Origin: Metellina segmentata | Lineage: Eukaryota; Arthropoda; Arachnida; Araneae; Tetragnathidae | Direction: 5' to 3' | DNA length: 64,000 nucleotides | Assembly: GCA_947359465.1 (NCBI GenBank) | Contig: OX375872.1 | Location: forward strand, 79,343,641-79,407,640 | Shown here: in pieces, positions 34,557 through 44,935 of the stretch | How the letters are laid out: every line of letters begins with the position of its first letter | Numbering within the stretch: position 1 is the first letter of the stretch | Program-made: the position numbers and the translations under genes | Notes under the pieces: model-generated | The model's input: only the letters and a program-made list of their open reading frames with translations | Databases searched by the model: none | What the model was told of the DNA's origin: nothing

Positions 34557-35409
34557 AACATGAGGGTAGGTATGTATTTTGTTGCAAAACTTGGGGTTTA
34601 AATTTTTACTGGATTTAGGATATTGAATGGAGGCACAAGTTTAATCATAATATTTAGTCATGATTAATTGTTTAAAACGAAATAAAACATTAGTTAATGT
34701 GGAAGGATTAAAGTTAATAGTCATTACTATGGCAACTTTTTTGTTGCAGTAAAAATGGGAAAAGTTGCATATATCATTCTCTAAAGTTGCATTTATGGAT
34801 ATAAAGTTGCATTTATTTTTGATACACTAAATTCTAAAATAAATTATTCGTAAAAAATGAAAAAATTCAAAATATATCGACAATTTTAGACGTGTACAAC
34901 AGTATTATAATACACTAGCAAAATACCCGACCTTGCTCGGTTTGAATTGGTATACTCTAGATTGAAGACATAATAAAAATATATAATGACTTGGTTTTTT
35001 GTGGAATAAAAATTTATTTGAACACCTTTCGCCATCCTTATAATTTCTACAACTTACTTTGGACATAAATCCTACACATGCATATCCATTCATGTAATAC
35101 ATTTCACATACATCGCACCCTTGCTGTTTGAGAAAGCTACAAAATAACGAAAGGTGACCCTAAGGTTACTACTCCAAAAGACGATTTTGTGGGAGATTTG
35201 GAATTCCCTTTCTTAAGTTCTTTTCGTGTTCAACTCAATTAATAAAAATTACGATTTGCGGTGAGTACTCTCGCACTCAGTCAACAAAACAATATTTGTT
35301 TACTTGCGGCACTCTTGCATTCGGTATGTGGCATAGTGAAATTTTTCAATCTTCTCCTGTCATTATGGCAACGAATTTTTTAATGTTTGAAAAGTTCTAG
35401 TTCGGAAAT

Positions 35410-35545
35410 TTTAAACATTATTACTCTTTCAATAACGACATTATTCTTTAAATAACGGCATTTTTTTTAAATAACGGCTTTATTCTTTCAATAACGGCAT
35501 TATTCTTTAAATAACGGCATTATTACTTCAATAATGGCTTAACCA
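35410..35545. repeat. ~20 bp minisatellite in Helitron copy 2
   Basis: The unit ATAACGGCATTATTCTTTCA (with changes) is repeated about six times. Helitron copy 1 has only about two units at 3520-3570, so the array has grown or shrunk since the two copies split. Confidence 0.8.
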
Positions 35546-36407
35546 CACTTAAAATTTACTGAAAATGTATTCTGACTTACCTGCCATTTTTAAGTCGAAT
35601 ACTTTGTGGTGGTGTTGAGTGTGATGAGAAGGAAAACATATTTATTAAAATAATAAATTTTTAAAACAGAAAACAGCAAAATAAAACAAAATAAAAGATG
35701 TCGGAAAAAATTGTTTTAAAGATATTAATTTGTGATTCATTTTATCTCTTGATCTTGCACAGTTTTGCCACAACTTACAACTAAAAGTGCACAAAATTTA
35801 GAAATGTGAAATTAATTCAGAGTGAAAGAAAAAGAAAATATCAATATTCGCACGATCTTGTTCATTCCCGTTCGTTGAAAAATATCGTCTGTCCCAAGTA
35901 TTCGAAAATCGTTTTCATTGCGCAAAGAACAACAATAAGACTCGAAATAAATGAAATATCAGAACTATAATTCCATTTAAAAATAATAATTTTTTGAAGA
36001 ATAATTTTTTTTTAGCAGTACTGGTAAAGCAATCGAAGTTATCGTAATATTCAATATACATTCCAATTTTCCCAAAACTACCAAATTATGGTTTATTTAA
36101 GTATACTTACTCAGGTGTTTTAGCATGAAACTCAACTAAATATAATAATAAAAAAATGTTTAATATTGCATTCACTAAACTAATACATAGTGTATAAAAT
36201 GAAATAAATTGCAATCAAATATCTTGAATAAAATGCATGTGATGCTTGCACAAACACACAAACACAAAATCATACGTAGAACAGAAAGTCGGACAGACAG
36301 ACTTTCGCAACCAATTCCACTCACTAAATGAAGATAAGTACTCACTGTATGCAAATTTCCATGAATATATATTGAACCGTGTGGACGTGTATAGGGCACA
36401 ACATACA

Positions 36408-36408
36408 T

Positions 36409-36474
<66 letters not shown>

Positions 36475-36494
36475 GGACAGACAGACAGACAGAC
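36408..36494. repeat. ACAG tetranucleotide microsatellite
   Basis: About 21 units of CAGA with one C-to-G change (ACGG). It creates long artificial open frames on both strands. Confidence 0.97.
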
Positions 36495-37239
36495 ACCAAA
36501 CGATAAAAAGGCGGATTCGGCATCAGAAGGGTCCAAAACGGATAGAAAACTTGAAATGGGTCGAAAATATTGAATGTACAAACAAACACTCCATTCTTAT
36601 TTATATAGATTCTTAAATACAGAAGAACATTGAATGGTAGATCCTTGGCCAGTAATTTCTTTAACATTCAAAAACTGCGCCAGCCGTAGTCATGTAATGT
36701 GCTGTGTATCGGATAGCACCTCGCAAACTCTGCAGTCAATTACGCAAGTTTGCTCTGGATTATCAAGAGTGCCAACTAATGTGTTAAAAGTTACTTCTTG
36801 CCATTTCACTTTCGTCTGTTAGGACGAACACCTTCTTTCCTTGAACTTCTTGTTTGATCTGCAATACCTTGGCGTTCGCAAGATCAGACACACGCGATCG
36901 AAGGGTTGGTTCAGAGGGCAAAAAATGAAATAGTAATTTCATATTCATTAATTTTAAACTACATTTTAAAAAGTTGCAGGTGGTTGTATTTATGAAAAAA
37001 GTTGCATTTATGCAGAACGTTGCATTTATGTTGAGGTTATAACTCACAATACACCCCATGTAGGAGGAATTTTGGTTTTAGTACTTTACATGCAGCGTAG
37101 AATATGTGAAAAAAAAGTTGTATTTGTTGCAAAAAGTTGACCTAGTCATTACTCATTAATCATGATTATTATTTTAGTCATCAATATTCAGTCATTAGTC
37201 GGATTAAACTGCCCAACGCTGCACGATATTGATTGTCTT

Positions 37240-38165
37240 AAAGAGTATTTACTTTTGAAATATTAGTTAATCTTTATATCCCATTGACGATCATCTTTTA
37301 AATATTTTAGATTTTGTATTTAAATACCTTAAGTAGGTATTTGATTAATGTCGCACTGGAGCAATACGACGGGCTATTGGCGATGGTCAAATGTCAACCC
37401 CGAAGTGAAAGATCCGAGGACAACAACACGTAATTTTGAACCACTTAAATGGTGAGGCATCACCAGAACTGACAATTCGATAGGTAAAGACCTGGCAACC
37501 TCACGATTACTTGAATCTGTTAATTACACAAGTTTGCTAGCTTACGTTTGTTTGTATTTTTTTTACATTCATGCTAAAAAGCCTGGTTCCATTAGACATA
37601 AAACAAGTAAATTCACTTTCAGCAAACATTAATGTGGATGTCAACTAACATTAATGTGAATTCGGATACTACTTCCTGTATGATTAATACGATGATTCAT
37701 TTGCGTAGGCAAGAGTGAGTAGTGCCGATACTTCCGATGTGATAGAGAAGGCGCGCGAAAGACTTCCGAGTCATCAAACCGTGTTTTCAGTCCGTGTTGA
37801 ACTTATCGAGCATGTAGCGTCGTGTGTTGTATTATTCGTGTGTCAATCCATCGTTTTTACGAACCAACAAGCAATTTTATGATTAACATAATTTTATTTT
37901 TAAAAACAATTAAACTTGGAGAAATTAAAAAAAAAAAAACCTTTTCAACTCAAAGTAAATACCTAATATTTGTATGGATAATCAGTTTTTTTTCTGTTTC
38001 AAAATTATTTCCGTTTATTTTTTATCATTTTCCACTGCTTGCAAAACAGTGTTTGTTTATAGGAGATTCTTCCTTGGCGATACACACAAAATCAATGCCA
38101 AAAAACACGCCAAAAGCGTTGCCACAAAAACTCTATATCAAGCTGTGCCATATTTACATTTGATA
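37240..38165. other. SINE B piece at 37333-37475, otherwise no gene
   Basis: A minus-strand SINE B fragment (AGGTATTTGATTAATGTCGC to ACTGACAATTCG) lies at 37333-37475. The rest, including the frame at 37822-38163, has no motif I recognise. Confidence 0.5.
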
Positions 38166-38170
38166 TTAAT

Positions 38171-39240
38171 CTCTAATATAAAAAAGGAAGGGTTTGTTTG
38201 TTTATCAGTTTGTTTACTTGGACTTACAGTCCTGACGAATCTATAGCACTTACAGTAATGAAATTTTGCACACAGGTAGTCCGAATTTTTTGCAATTTTA
38301 GGGTCGAGGCGAATTTTAAAATTTAATCTAGAACATTTTAAAATGAATTTAATAGTTTTTTTTTCACTGTTCTTCCTCCTTCCGCGGAATGAAGAAACAT
38401 CAAAATTTAAACTTTTCGCCCTCACGTCACCTTGACGTCAGCCTTTGGAGCTATGCCAAGTTTTTTCATCTCCCGTCTATAGAATGAGAGAGAACACATT
38501 CGAATGACATTTGTTTGTTTCGAGATTCATTCATTTTGATTTCCTGCGAAACGGATTCCAGTGAAGCAAAAGATATTACTAAAGTTATCACTGGCGTTCT
38601 TTAGTGCTTTTTTCTAACGGATTTGAACGGATTAATTTTTTAACGGATTTGAAATCTGCTGAAAATTTTACACCAGTTAGATACCTTATAAGTTTGATTT
38701 TCTTTCAATCTTTTATATTTTCGTAAGAGATTGTGACGTCACGTGAACTTTCGCTTTCCAAAAATAAACGGATTGCATTTTCTGCCCTTCGCGTTAAAAA
38801 AATAATAAAAACCGATTACATTTCCTGCCCTATTGCATTTCAACAAAGGAGAGCAAAAAAATAAAAACCTTTTGACTGGGATTGTTAAGTTCTTTTTTCG
38901 TAAAATCGGAATCGTTAAAGATGGATTAAAAATTCAACGGATTTGAAATCTGCGGAAAATTTTACACCAGATTAATACCTTATATCATGGCGTTAGCCAG
39001 ACAGTGTGTAGTATTCTATATTTTGAAATATCTTTAACATAAATCCTCAAAAATATTGAACCATGTCTACAACTTTACTTATAGTATTTGTATATGCTCC
39101 CCTTCCCATTCTTATGTCATGCAGGTAAAAAATATTTCTTTTAGGGTCCCTTTTGAAAGAAAAAGGACTGATAGAATATCTATTCCATGTCTACCAAAAC
39201 GTTGCTGAGGTACAATTTTCCCGCGGTTCGCTTATAAAAG
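38171..39240 (+). mobile_element. Possible Helitron-like or other element, right end unclear
   Basis: Starts TCTCTAATATAAAAAAGG, then AAGGGTTTGTTTGTTTATC, a start pattern like that of Helitron copy 2 (TCTATATAAATAAGAATGG, then TGTTTGTTTG). A direct repeat of GAATTGAACGGATTTGAAATCTGC type lies inside (38630 and 38935). A CCCGCGGTTCGC word at about 39220 could be the 3' hairpin region, but no CTAGT end follows. Confidence 0.35.
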
Positions 39241-39248
39241 AGTTTTAT

Positions 39249-39288
39249 GAATATATATATATATAATATATAGGAATATATATATAAA
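39249..39288. repeat. AT microsatellite
   Basis: TATATA runs with a single GG break. Confidence 0.9.
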
Positions 39289-39466
39289 ATTTAATTTTAT
39301 TATTTCACTCATCCTATTTACACGTGAGATGTTCACTTTTTTTTTTTTTGCGATTTCCAATACATAGATCTAATCGGTAATCACCCTTTTTCTTCACAAA
39401 CTTGCTTCTTATCACTGTTCTCAAATAGCCACTGTTCAAAACACGATTGTTCCCAACGAATAAGAC

Positions 39467-39532
39467 TTCGGTTCTTTCCCTTCGGGGGTTAATACCGGAT
39501 CATCACCAATAGCCCGTTGTTATGCTAAAGAG
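39467..39532 (+). repeat. SINE family B tail fragment
   Basis: CGGTTCTTTCCCTTCGGGGG, then ATCATCACCAATAGCCCGTT and a broken tail. Confidence 0.7.
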
Positions 39533-39536
39533 CGAT

Positions 39537-39815
39537 ATGTCATGGCCTCAAATGTCTTCACGCTAGCGTTGTGTGGAAGTTTGAAGAGTGGGGTGCCAGC
39601 TCAGGTGTTGCCTCGTCAACTCGCTGTTTGTGAGGAGCGGGCAATAGGCCGATTGAAAGATCCTCAGTCGGTAGTTGAGTTCTCCTCTTCATCTGACCGT
39701 GGTTCAAAATTGCGTGGTGTTGTCCTCGAATTTTTCCCATTATGGTTGATCCCGAAACAACGCCAATAGCACGTTGTGTTGCTCAAGTGCAATGTTAATT
39801 AAAAACCGACCTACC
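39537..39815 (+). repeat. Chimeric SINE with ~60 bp foreign insert
   Basis: The body starts ATGTCATGGCCTCAAATGTC and proceeds normally to GTTGCCTCGTCAACTCGCTG. It then holds about 60 bp that is not SINE (GAGGAGCGGGCAATAGGCCG to GTAGTTGAG), then resumes at TCATCTGACCGTGGTTC and runs to the tail. The insert is the first half of the module found at 40483-40584 and 58751-58850. Confidence 0.8.
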
Positions 39816-39857
39816 GCTGCCCCTGTCACCCACCCCTTTCTACCCCACTGGTACTGG

Positions 39858-40264
39858 GTAGGCAGGTAGTTAATTAACATCGTACTGGAGCAACCCGACG
39901 GGCTGTTGGCAACGATCCGGGAATTAAAATTAGAAAGTTTTTCAACCAAAATCATCACAAATATAGGACAGATTTGTAAGTGTTTTTTGCGTGATTTGAA
40001 TTGATTTAGTGCAATGTGCATGATATACATTGATTTAGTATTTTTTTTAAATTAACGTTACACTGGAGCATCACAGTGGGTTACTGGGGATGGTCCGGGA
40101 ACGAAGGGAAGATCAGAGAACAAAACCACATAATTCTGAACCTCAATCAGATGGCGTGAAATACGTATTAGTTTTAATGATATGATTTTCAATCAATCAC
40201 ACCACCGTCACGGCCTAAGCAATGTATCGCCACGTATAGTTTTGAACCACGGTCAGATGACGAG
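39858..40264 (-). repeat. Cluster of SINE fragments
   Basis: Three minus-strand pieces follow one another: a B tail at 39858-39922, a B tail and body piece at 40049-40157, and at 40203-40264 a piece with an unusual tail (CCGTCACGGCCTAAGC, then TTTTGAACCACGGTCAGATG). The same unusual tail is found on the SINE A at 44677. Confidence 0.7.
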
Positions 40265-40706
40265 GGACGACCAACCAGTATAGTGGTTAAGGTGTTAGTC
40301 TTTAGGTCGGAAGGTTCCTGGTTCGAATCCGGGTCTGGGCATTGATATTTGTAAGCGTATGGTGTAGAGGCGGCTGGTGCACCTCAAATCTGTCATGGTC
40401 GAAAGTCCTCACGTTGGGTTGGTGTGGAAGTTTGGAGAGTGGGGTGCCAGCTCAGGTGTTGCCTCGTCAACTCGCTGTTTGTGAGGAGCGGTCAATAGGC
40501 CGATTGAAAGATCCTCAGTCGGTAGTTGAGTTGCGTTACCGCTGCAGAATTATAGTCATTACGACAGTGGTTCCCAAAGTAAATGTCGTCATCTGACCGT
40601 GGTTCAAAATTAAGAAGTGTTGTCCTCGGGTCTTTCCCTTAAGGGATTGATCTCGGATCTTCGTCAATAGCCCGTTGTGTTGCTCTAGTATGAAGGTAAT
40701 TAAAAT
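40265..40706 (+). repeat. Chimeric full-length SINE A with ~105 bp module
   Basis: The tRNA-like head is intact (GACCAACCAGTATAGTGG, B box GGTTCGAATCC). The body runs to GCCTCGTCAACTCGCTG at about 40480, is followed by a ~105 bp module (40483-40584) that ends in a hAT-like end and CCCAAAGTAAATG, and resumes at TCGTCATCTGACCGTGG. The junction CCCAAAGTAAATG|TCGTCATCTGACC is the same as at 58838-58863, where the left word is a target duplication. Confidence 0.85.
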
Positions 40707-40710
40707 TACC

Positions 40711-40905
40711 CGATTACGAGGCAACATCTGAGTTGGCATTCCAAACTTCCACACCAACCCAGCATGAGGACTTTCAGCCACGACAGATTTAAGATGCATC
40801 AGCCACCTTTACATCATACGATTGCCATGCCCTGACCCGCATTCGAACCAGGAATCTTCCGATCTAGAGGCTAACACCTTAACCACTATACCGTTTGGTC
40901 GGCTG
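40711..40905 (-). repeat. SINE family A, minus strand, head and half body
   Basis: Begins in the body (GATTACGAGGCAACATCTGA) and ends with the full head (GGTTAAGGTGTTAGCC read backwards, then CCGTTTGGTCGGC). Together with 40265-40706 it makes an inverted pair. Confidence 0.85.
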
Positions 40906-41715
40906 ATATTATGATACTCATAAAGTTTTAAGTCCTGTCTTTCCCCGTTATAGCTTCATTTCATTAGTTTATATCTTTTATCATTTACACCCTCGCATTA
41001 GATTTTCTGCATTGCAAAATATCCCATTGATTGTGTATGTATGAGAAAAAAGTATTCGTGTTACGCAAATATAAATAGAAAACAACGGTGTTTCAAAATC
41101 AAATTAAAGCGACGTCCTTGAGTAGCTAGGTAATTCTCACCCGGAACGAATAAGTTTTTTTTTAGTTTAAACTCGCATTCTTTTATTGATGATCTTTTCA
41201 TTTTTCCGTGTTCGCGAAACGCCACTGCACTTTTCTCGTATATTTAAGCATCACCGGAGGCTGTTACAGGCTGCCCCCTATGCAGTCTGGAAAAATATTA
41301 ACTTCAAGTGGAGAAAAATGAACCGACAAATGACAAGAAATCCCCGCTACACTAAGGGGGAAATTCTGAATCAAAGTTTTTCAGGAATTATGTTTTGTTT
41401 CGCTTTTTTTCATACCCAGTGCGTTGGATACTCGCATGTTTTGATTCCCGCTCACGCGATTCTCCCTTCCCGAGCCTACTGTGGGGCAAGACAAGTGATT
41501 AAGGACAGCCCGTAGAGAGCCTTATTAAGTCCTTGGAGCGTTTGCAGCGGAGAAAGTTCCTCGGGCGTCTAGAAAGAACACTCGCAAAATAAAGAGGTGA
41601 GACCGATCCGTTATTTTAGCGCCGTCCTACGAGAACAGAATTTCCTCCTGAGAGAGATCTGTCATGTTTCCTCCGCCTTCGGTCACGCAAACCTTCCCTT
41701 GACGCCCTTCTTTAC
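40906..41715. other. No gene called; GC-richer segment 41200-41700
   Basis: The frame at 41186-41515 (+, 109 codons, MMIFSFFRVRETPLHFSRIF...) has no known motif. The region from about 41200 is GC-richer and repeat-free up to the tandem array. Confidence 0.3.
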
Positions 41716-43510
41716 ACAGCTGTAGTTTTCGGTCACGTCCGACATCCACCACAGCTCAGAAAATCATTCCCAACTTCATTCTCAGGAATCCACAGTATTC
41801 TGTACACATGGAGTCTTATCTATTGTCTGTTCTACGTTTTAGATTCCTGGGAATGATACTTGCGCTGTGGGGTGGATATTGGACGTAACTAGTGATGCGA
41901 CTTCGACAGCACTACATCGATGTTTTGAAACATCGATGTTCAAAATTAAAACATCGATGTTGATAATACATCGCCCCCAAAACATCGATGTTTTTAAAAT
42001 TCAGTGTATTTGAGCTATTTTCCCCCATTTCTTAAAACTGGTTCAGCAACTAGTGATGCGACATCGGCTCCAATACATCGATGTTTTTTTAAAACATCAA
42101 TGTTTTGAAGACATCGATGTCGCATCCCTACTTTTCCGATCCTTCACCCTTGGCCACTTTGGTCTCTAAAACTATGTTCAATTAGCCGATTATAAAAACT
42201 ATGCTACTTGTTTTTTTTTTTTTTTTTTTTAATTTTTATAAAGGTACTTTTTTCATTTAAAAATAAAACATCGACAATGTAAAAACATCGACAAGTATAA
42301 ACATCGATGTTACAAAAACATCGACTCCTATACATCGATGTTACAAAAACATCGACTCCAATACATCGATGTCGCATCCCTAGACGTAACCGAAAACTAC
42401 AGCCTTCGCTATATACTTTTCTCCGTGTCTACAGGATCCATGTATTTTCAGAAACGCGTGTTGGTAGATGCGCCAACGCGCGTTTCTGAAAGTACATAGG
42501 TCCAGTAGACATGGAGAAAAGTATATTAGTGTTAGTAAAGGTACCGCTGTTGTGTTCAATCTCATTCGACTTCCACCACAGATCAAAAATCATTCCCAAC
42601 TTCATTTTCTGGAATCCATATTCTTCTGTACACATGGAACCTTATTTAATTCGTATTTCTGTAAGTACATGGGTTCTGTGGACATGAAGAAAAATGTATA
42701 GTAGTAAAAGTACAGCTGTTGTTTTCGGTCACATCGGGCATCTACCACAGCTCAAAAATCATTCCCAACTTCATTCTTAGGAATCCACAGTATTCTGTAC
42801 ACATGGAGCCTTATCTAACGCCTATTCTGCGTTCTAGATTCCTGGGAATGATACTTGCTCTGTGGTCTGGATATCGGACGTAACCGAAAACTACCACCTT
42901 CGCTATATACTTTTTTCCGTGTCTACAGGATCTATGTATTTTCAGAAACGCGGGTTGGTAGATGCGCCAATGCGCGTTTCTGAAAGTACATAGGTCCAGT
43001 AAACGTGGAGAAAAGTATATTAGTGTTAGTAAAGGTACCGCTGTTGGGTTTGATCTCATCCGACTTCCACCACAGCTCAAAAATCATTCCCAACTTCATT
43101 TTCTGGAATCCATATTCTTCTGTACTCATGTAGCCTTATTTAATTCGCATTTCTGAAAGTATGGGTTCTGTGGACATGAAGAAAAATATATAGTGTTAGT
43201 AAAAGTACAGCTGTTGTTTTCGGTCACATTGGGCATCCACCGCAGTTCAAAAATCATTCCCAACTTCATTCTCAGGAATCCATATTCTTCTGCACACTTG
43301 GGGTCTTATCTGACGCGTATTCTGTAATTAAACAACGCGCGTTTCTGAAAGTACATAGGTCTTGTAGACGTGGAGAAGAGTATGTGGCGTTAGTAAAAGT
43401 ACAGTTGTAGTTTTCGGTCAAATCCGGCATCGACCACAGCTCAAAAATCATTCCCAACTTTATTTTCAAGTATCCACATTCTTCTGTACACACGGAGCCT
43501 TATTTAACGC
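41716..43510. repeat. ~496 bp tandem array with inverted symmetry, holding a hAT
   Basis: Units repeat at about 496 bp once the hAT is removed (for example GATTCCTGGGAATGATACTT at 41841 and 42838, and CATTTTCTGGAATCCATATT near 42602 and 43098). Within a unit, the block CCACCACAGCTCAAAAATCA, TTCCCAACTTCATTCT also appears backwards, and the centre CAGAAACGCG...CGCGTTTCTG near 42450-42490 is a palindrome. Later units (from 43250) are irregular. Family unknown. Confidence 0.75.
41890..42382. mobile_element. hAT element, ACATCGATGT family, copy 3
   Basis: GACGTAAC is repeated exactly at 41882-41889 and 42383-42390. Ends are TAGTGATGCGACTTCGAC and, read backwards, TAGGGATGCGACATCGATG. Many ACATCGATGT palindromes and an inner pair of ends lie inside. 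The next tandem unit at 42871-42888 carries the uninterrupted target (CGGACGTAACCGAAAACTAC), an empty site in the same molecule. Confidence 0.95.
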
Positions 43511-44676
43511 GCGTTCAATGTCATTGAGGAAAGAGGATCAACTCATTTTGTCGTGTTGGATATGTTGTAATTAAATCGCAAAAAAATGAAGTTTCACAAG
43601 AACCCAGTTTCTTAAGTGAAATGTTTTTTAAAACTATTATGAACTTTTCAATATTATAGATACATCTGATCTATAGATTTATCAATTCGATTTGAAATTA
43701 TTTTAAATAAACGTTTTATGACTAAATAATAAAGTTATAGTTTTCATTATTATCACACATTCACATTTATAAAATATGTAATTTATTTTTTTCTTTCCGA
43801 CATACTTCAGTTGCTTCAATGTGAACAAGCCATATAAAGTGACTATGACTTATACTTACGTTTTGTTGAATTTTTGTAGCACAGTCATTAAGAGATATTT
43901 CAGAGACTAGGGATGGTTGACTTTTTTCACATCCCAACTACCAGGCAAGGACCTTTTTTGGCCAAGTCGCACCAAACACAAGAAACAATATCAAGTAGTA
44001 GACATAGGACCGACTGAGAAAAATCACAAATTATGAAAATTGTTGATTAGCTAAAAAATGAATTGTTCTAAGCAGTTTTTATTGTAAGGAGGCGTACAGC
44101 ACACACAATCTCAAGAGAGAAAAAAATGTCAATTCTTTGATACTCTAGGCGATTATACTATTGTGTCGGCGATTATAATAATAGCCAAGCCTCAGAACAT
44201 TTTTGAGGTCCTAAAAATTTAAATAACTTTATTAACAGACCATAAAAGCTGAACTTTTAGTTCGAATTTTATATCTATTGTACATTTTGTGTGTGTGTGT
44301 GAGATTGTCTTTGATTGTAAATTATGTATGTTCCCTTTTAACCTTTATAGCGTCGCGAGTTTTCGAGTAGTATGCTAGTGCTTCTACCCTATAAATGCCC
44401 TTCAATGACTAAATAGCCACATCTATTGGTTGAAAGAATCCTTAAAAGATTCTATTGGTCAAACTTGTCAAAAAATCTTTGAAATCCTGCAGGTTGCATG
44501 GTGGAATAATGCTTGCATAACCCTCAGAAGGTTAAATGTATTCGGCTTTTTTTTTGCGTGATTTTTTCACTGTCCTGAAAATGAATATCATATGAATGCT
44601 TTTTAGTTAACTCTACTCAACTATATTAGTTTAAGGAGATTATTTTCCACAGAGTGATATTCAACAAGTTACCACA
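43511..44676. other. SINE C fragment at 43955-44030, otherwise no gene
   Basis: A minus-strand SINE C piece (TTTTTGGCCAAGTCGCACCA, then AAACAATATCAAGTAGTAG) is at 43955-44030. A short GT run is at 44289-44302. The rest shows no motif. Confidence 0.5.
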
Positions 44677-44935
44677 GTCCCAGCCTAAGCCATTCGGTGT
44701 ATCACCACGTAATTTTGAACCACGGTCAGATGACGAGGCAACACCTGAGCTGGCACCCCACTCTCTAAACTTCCACACCAACCCAACGTGAGGATTTTCG
44801 GCCACGACAGATTTAAGGTGCACCATCCGCCTCTACACCATATGCTTACAAACATCCATGCTCTGACCCGGATTCGAACAGGAACCTTCCGATCCATATG
44901 CTAACACCTTAACCACCATACCGGTTTGTCGGCAT
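44677..44935 (-). repeat. SINE family A with an alternative 3' tail
   Basis: The head and most of the body are intact on the minus strand (B box GGTTCGAATCC changed to TGTTCGAATCC). Instead of the usual AAGGGACTGATCCCGG tail the copy ends after CGTGGTTCAAAATTACGTGG in a GGCTTAGGCTGGGACTG sequence, as does the piece at 40203. Two copies sharing one odd tail suggest a subfamily. Confidence 0.8.

Larger units (their letters stand above)
34915..36609 (-). mobile_element. Non-autonomous Helitron, copy 2, both ends visible
   Basis: On the minus strand it starts A|TCTATATAAATAAGAATG and ends TATTTTGCTAG|T, so it has the 5'-TC and 3'-CTAG ends and sits between A and T, all Helitron hallmarks. No target duplication is expected or seen. 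Near the 5' end is a long GTCT/CAGA microsatellite, and in the middle a ~20 bp minisatellite. There is no replicase or helicase. Copy 1 at 3018 shares about 1 kb with it. Confidence 0.8.
34730..37142. mobile_element. Possible Mutator-like element, 11 bp duplication, holding a Helitron
   Basis: TAGTCATTACT is repeated exactly at 34719-34729 and 37143-37153. The ends are roughly inverted: GGCAACTTTTTTGTTGCA on the left and, read backwards on the right, GGTCAACTTTTTGCAACA. Multiple AAGTTGCATTTATG words lie near both ends. A 9-11 bp duplication points to Mutator-like elements, but the ends are imperfect and there is no transposase. Without the Helitron inside the element would be about 0.7 kb. 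Confidence 0.55.
34595..37230. repeat. Dispersed repeat D, split by a larger insertion
   Basis: The left part (34595-34729) matches 20955-21095 and 21555-21715 (ATTGAATGGAGGCACAAGTT onward). The right part (37143-37230) resumes with TAGTCATTACTCATTAATCA and CAGTCATTAGTCGGATTAAA, the next block of the same repeat. The 11 bp word at the break is duplicated, marking an insertion of 34730-37142. Confidence 0.65.

Noticed and set aside
36215..36667. 150-codon minus-strand frame and its plus-strand partners
   Set aside because: It is produced by the CAGA microsatellite, which is open in several frames (repeats of CLSV or TDRQ).
41186..41515. 109-codon plus-strand frame
   Set aside because: No motif recognised and no neighbouring gene structure.
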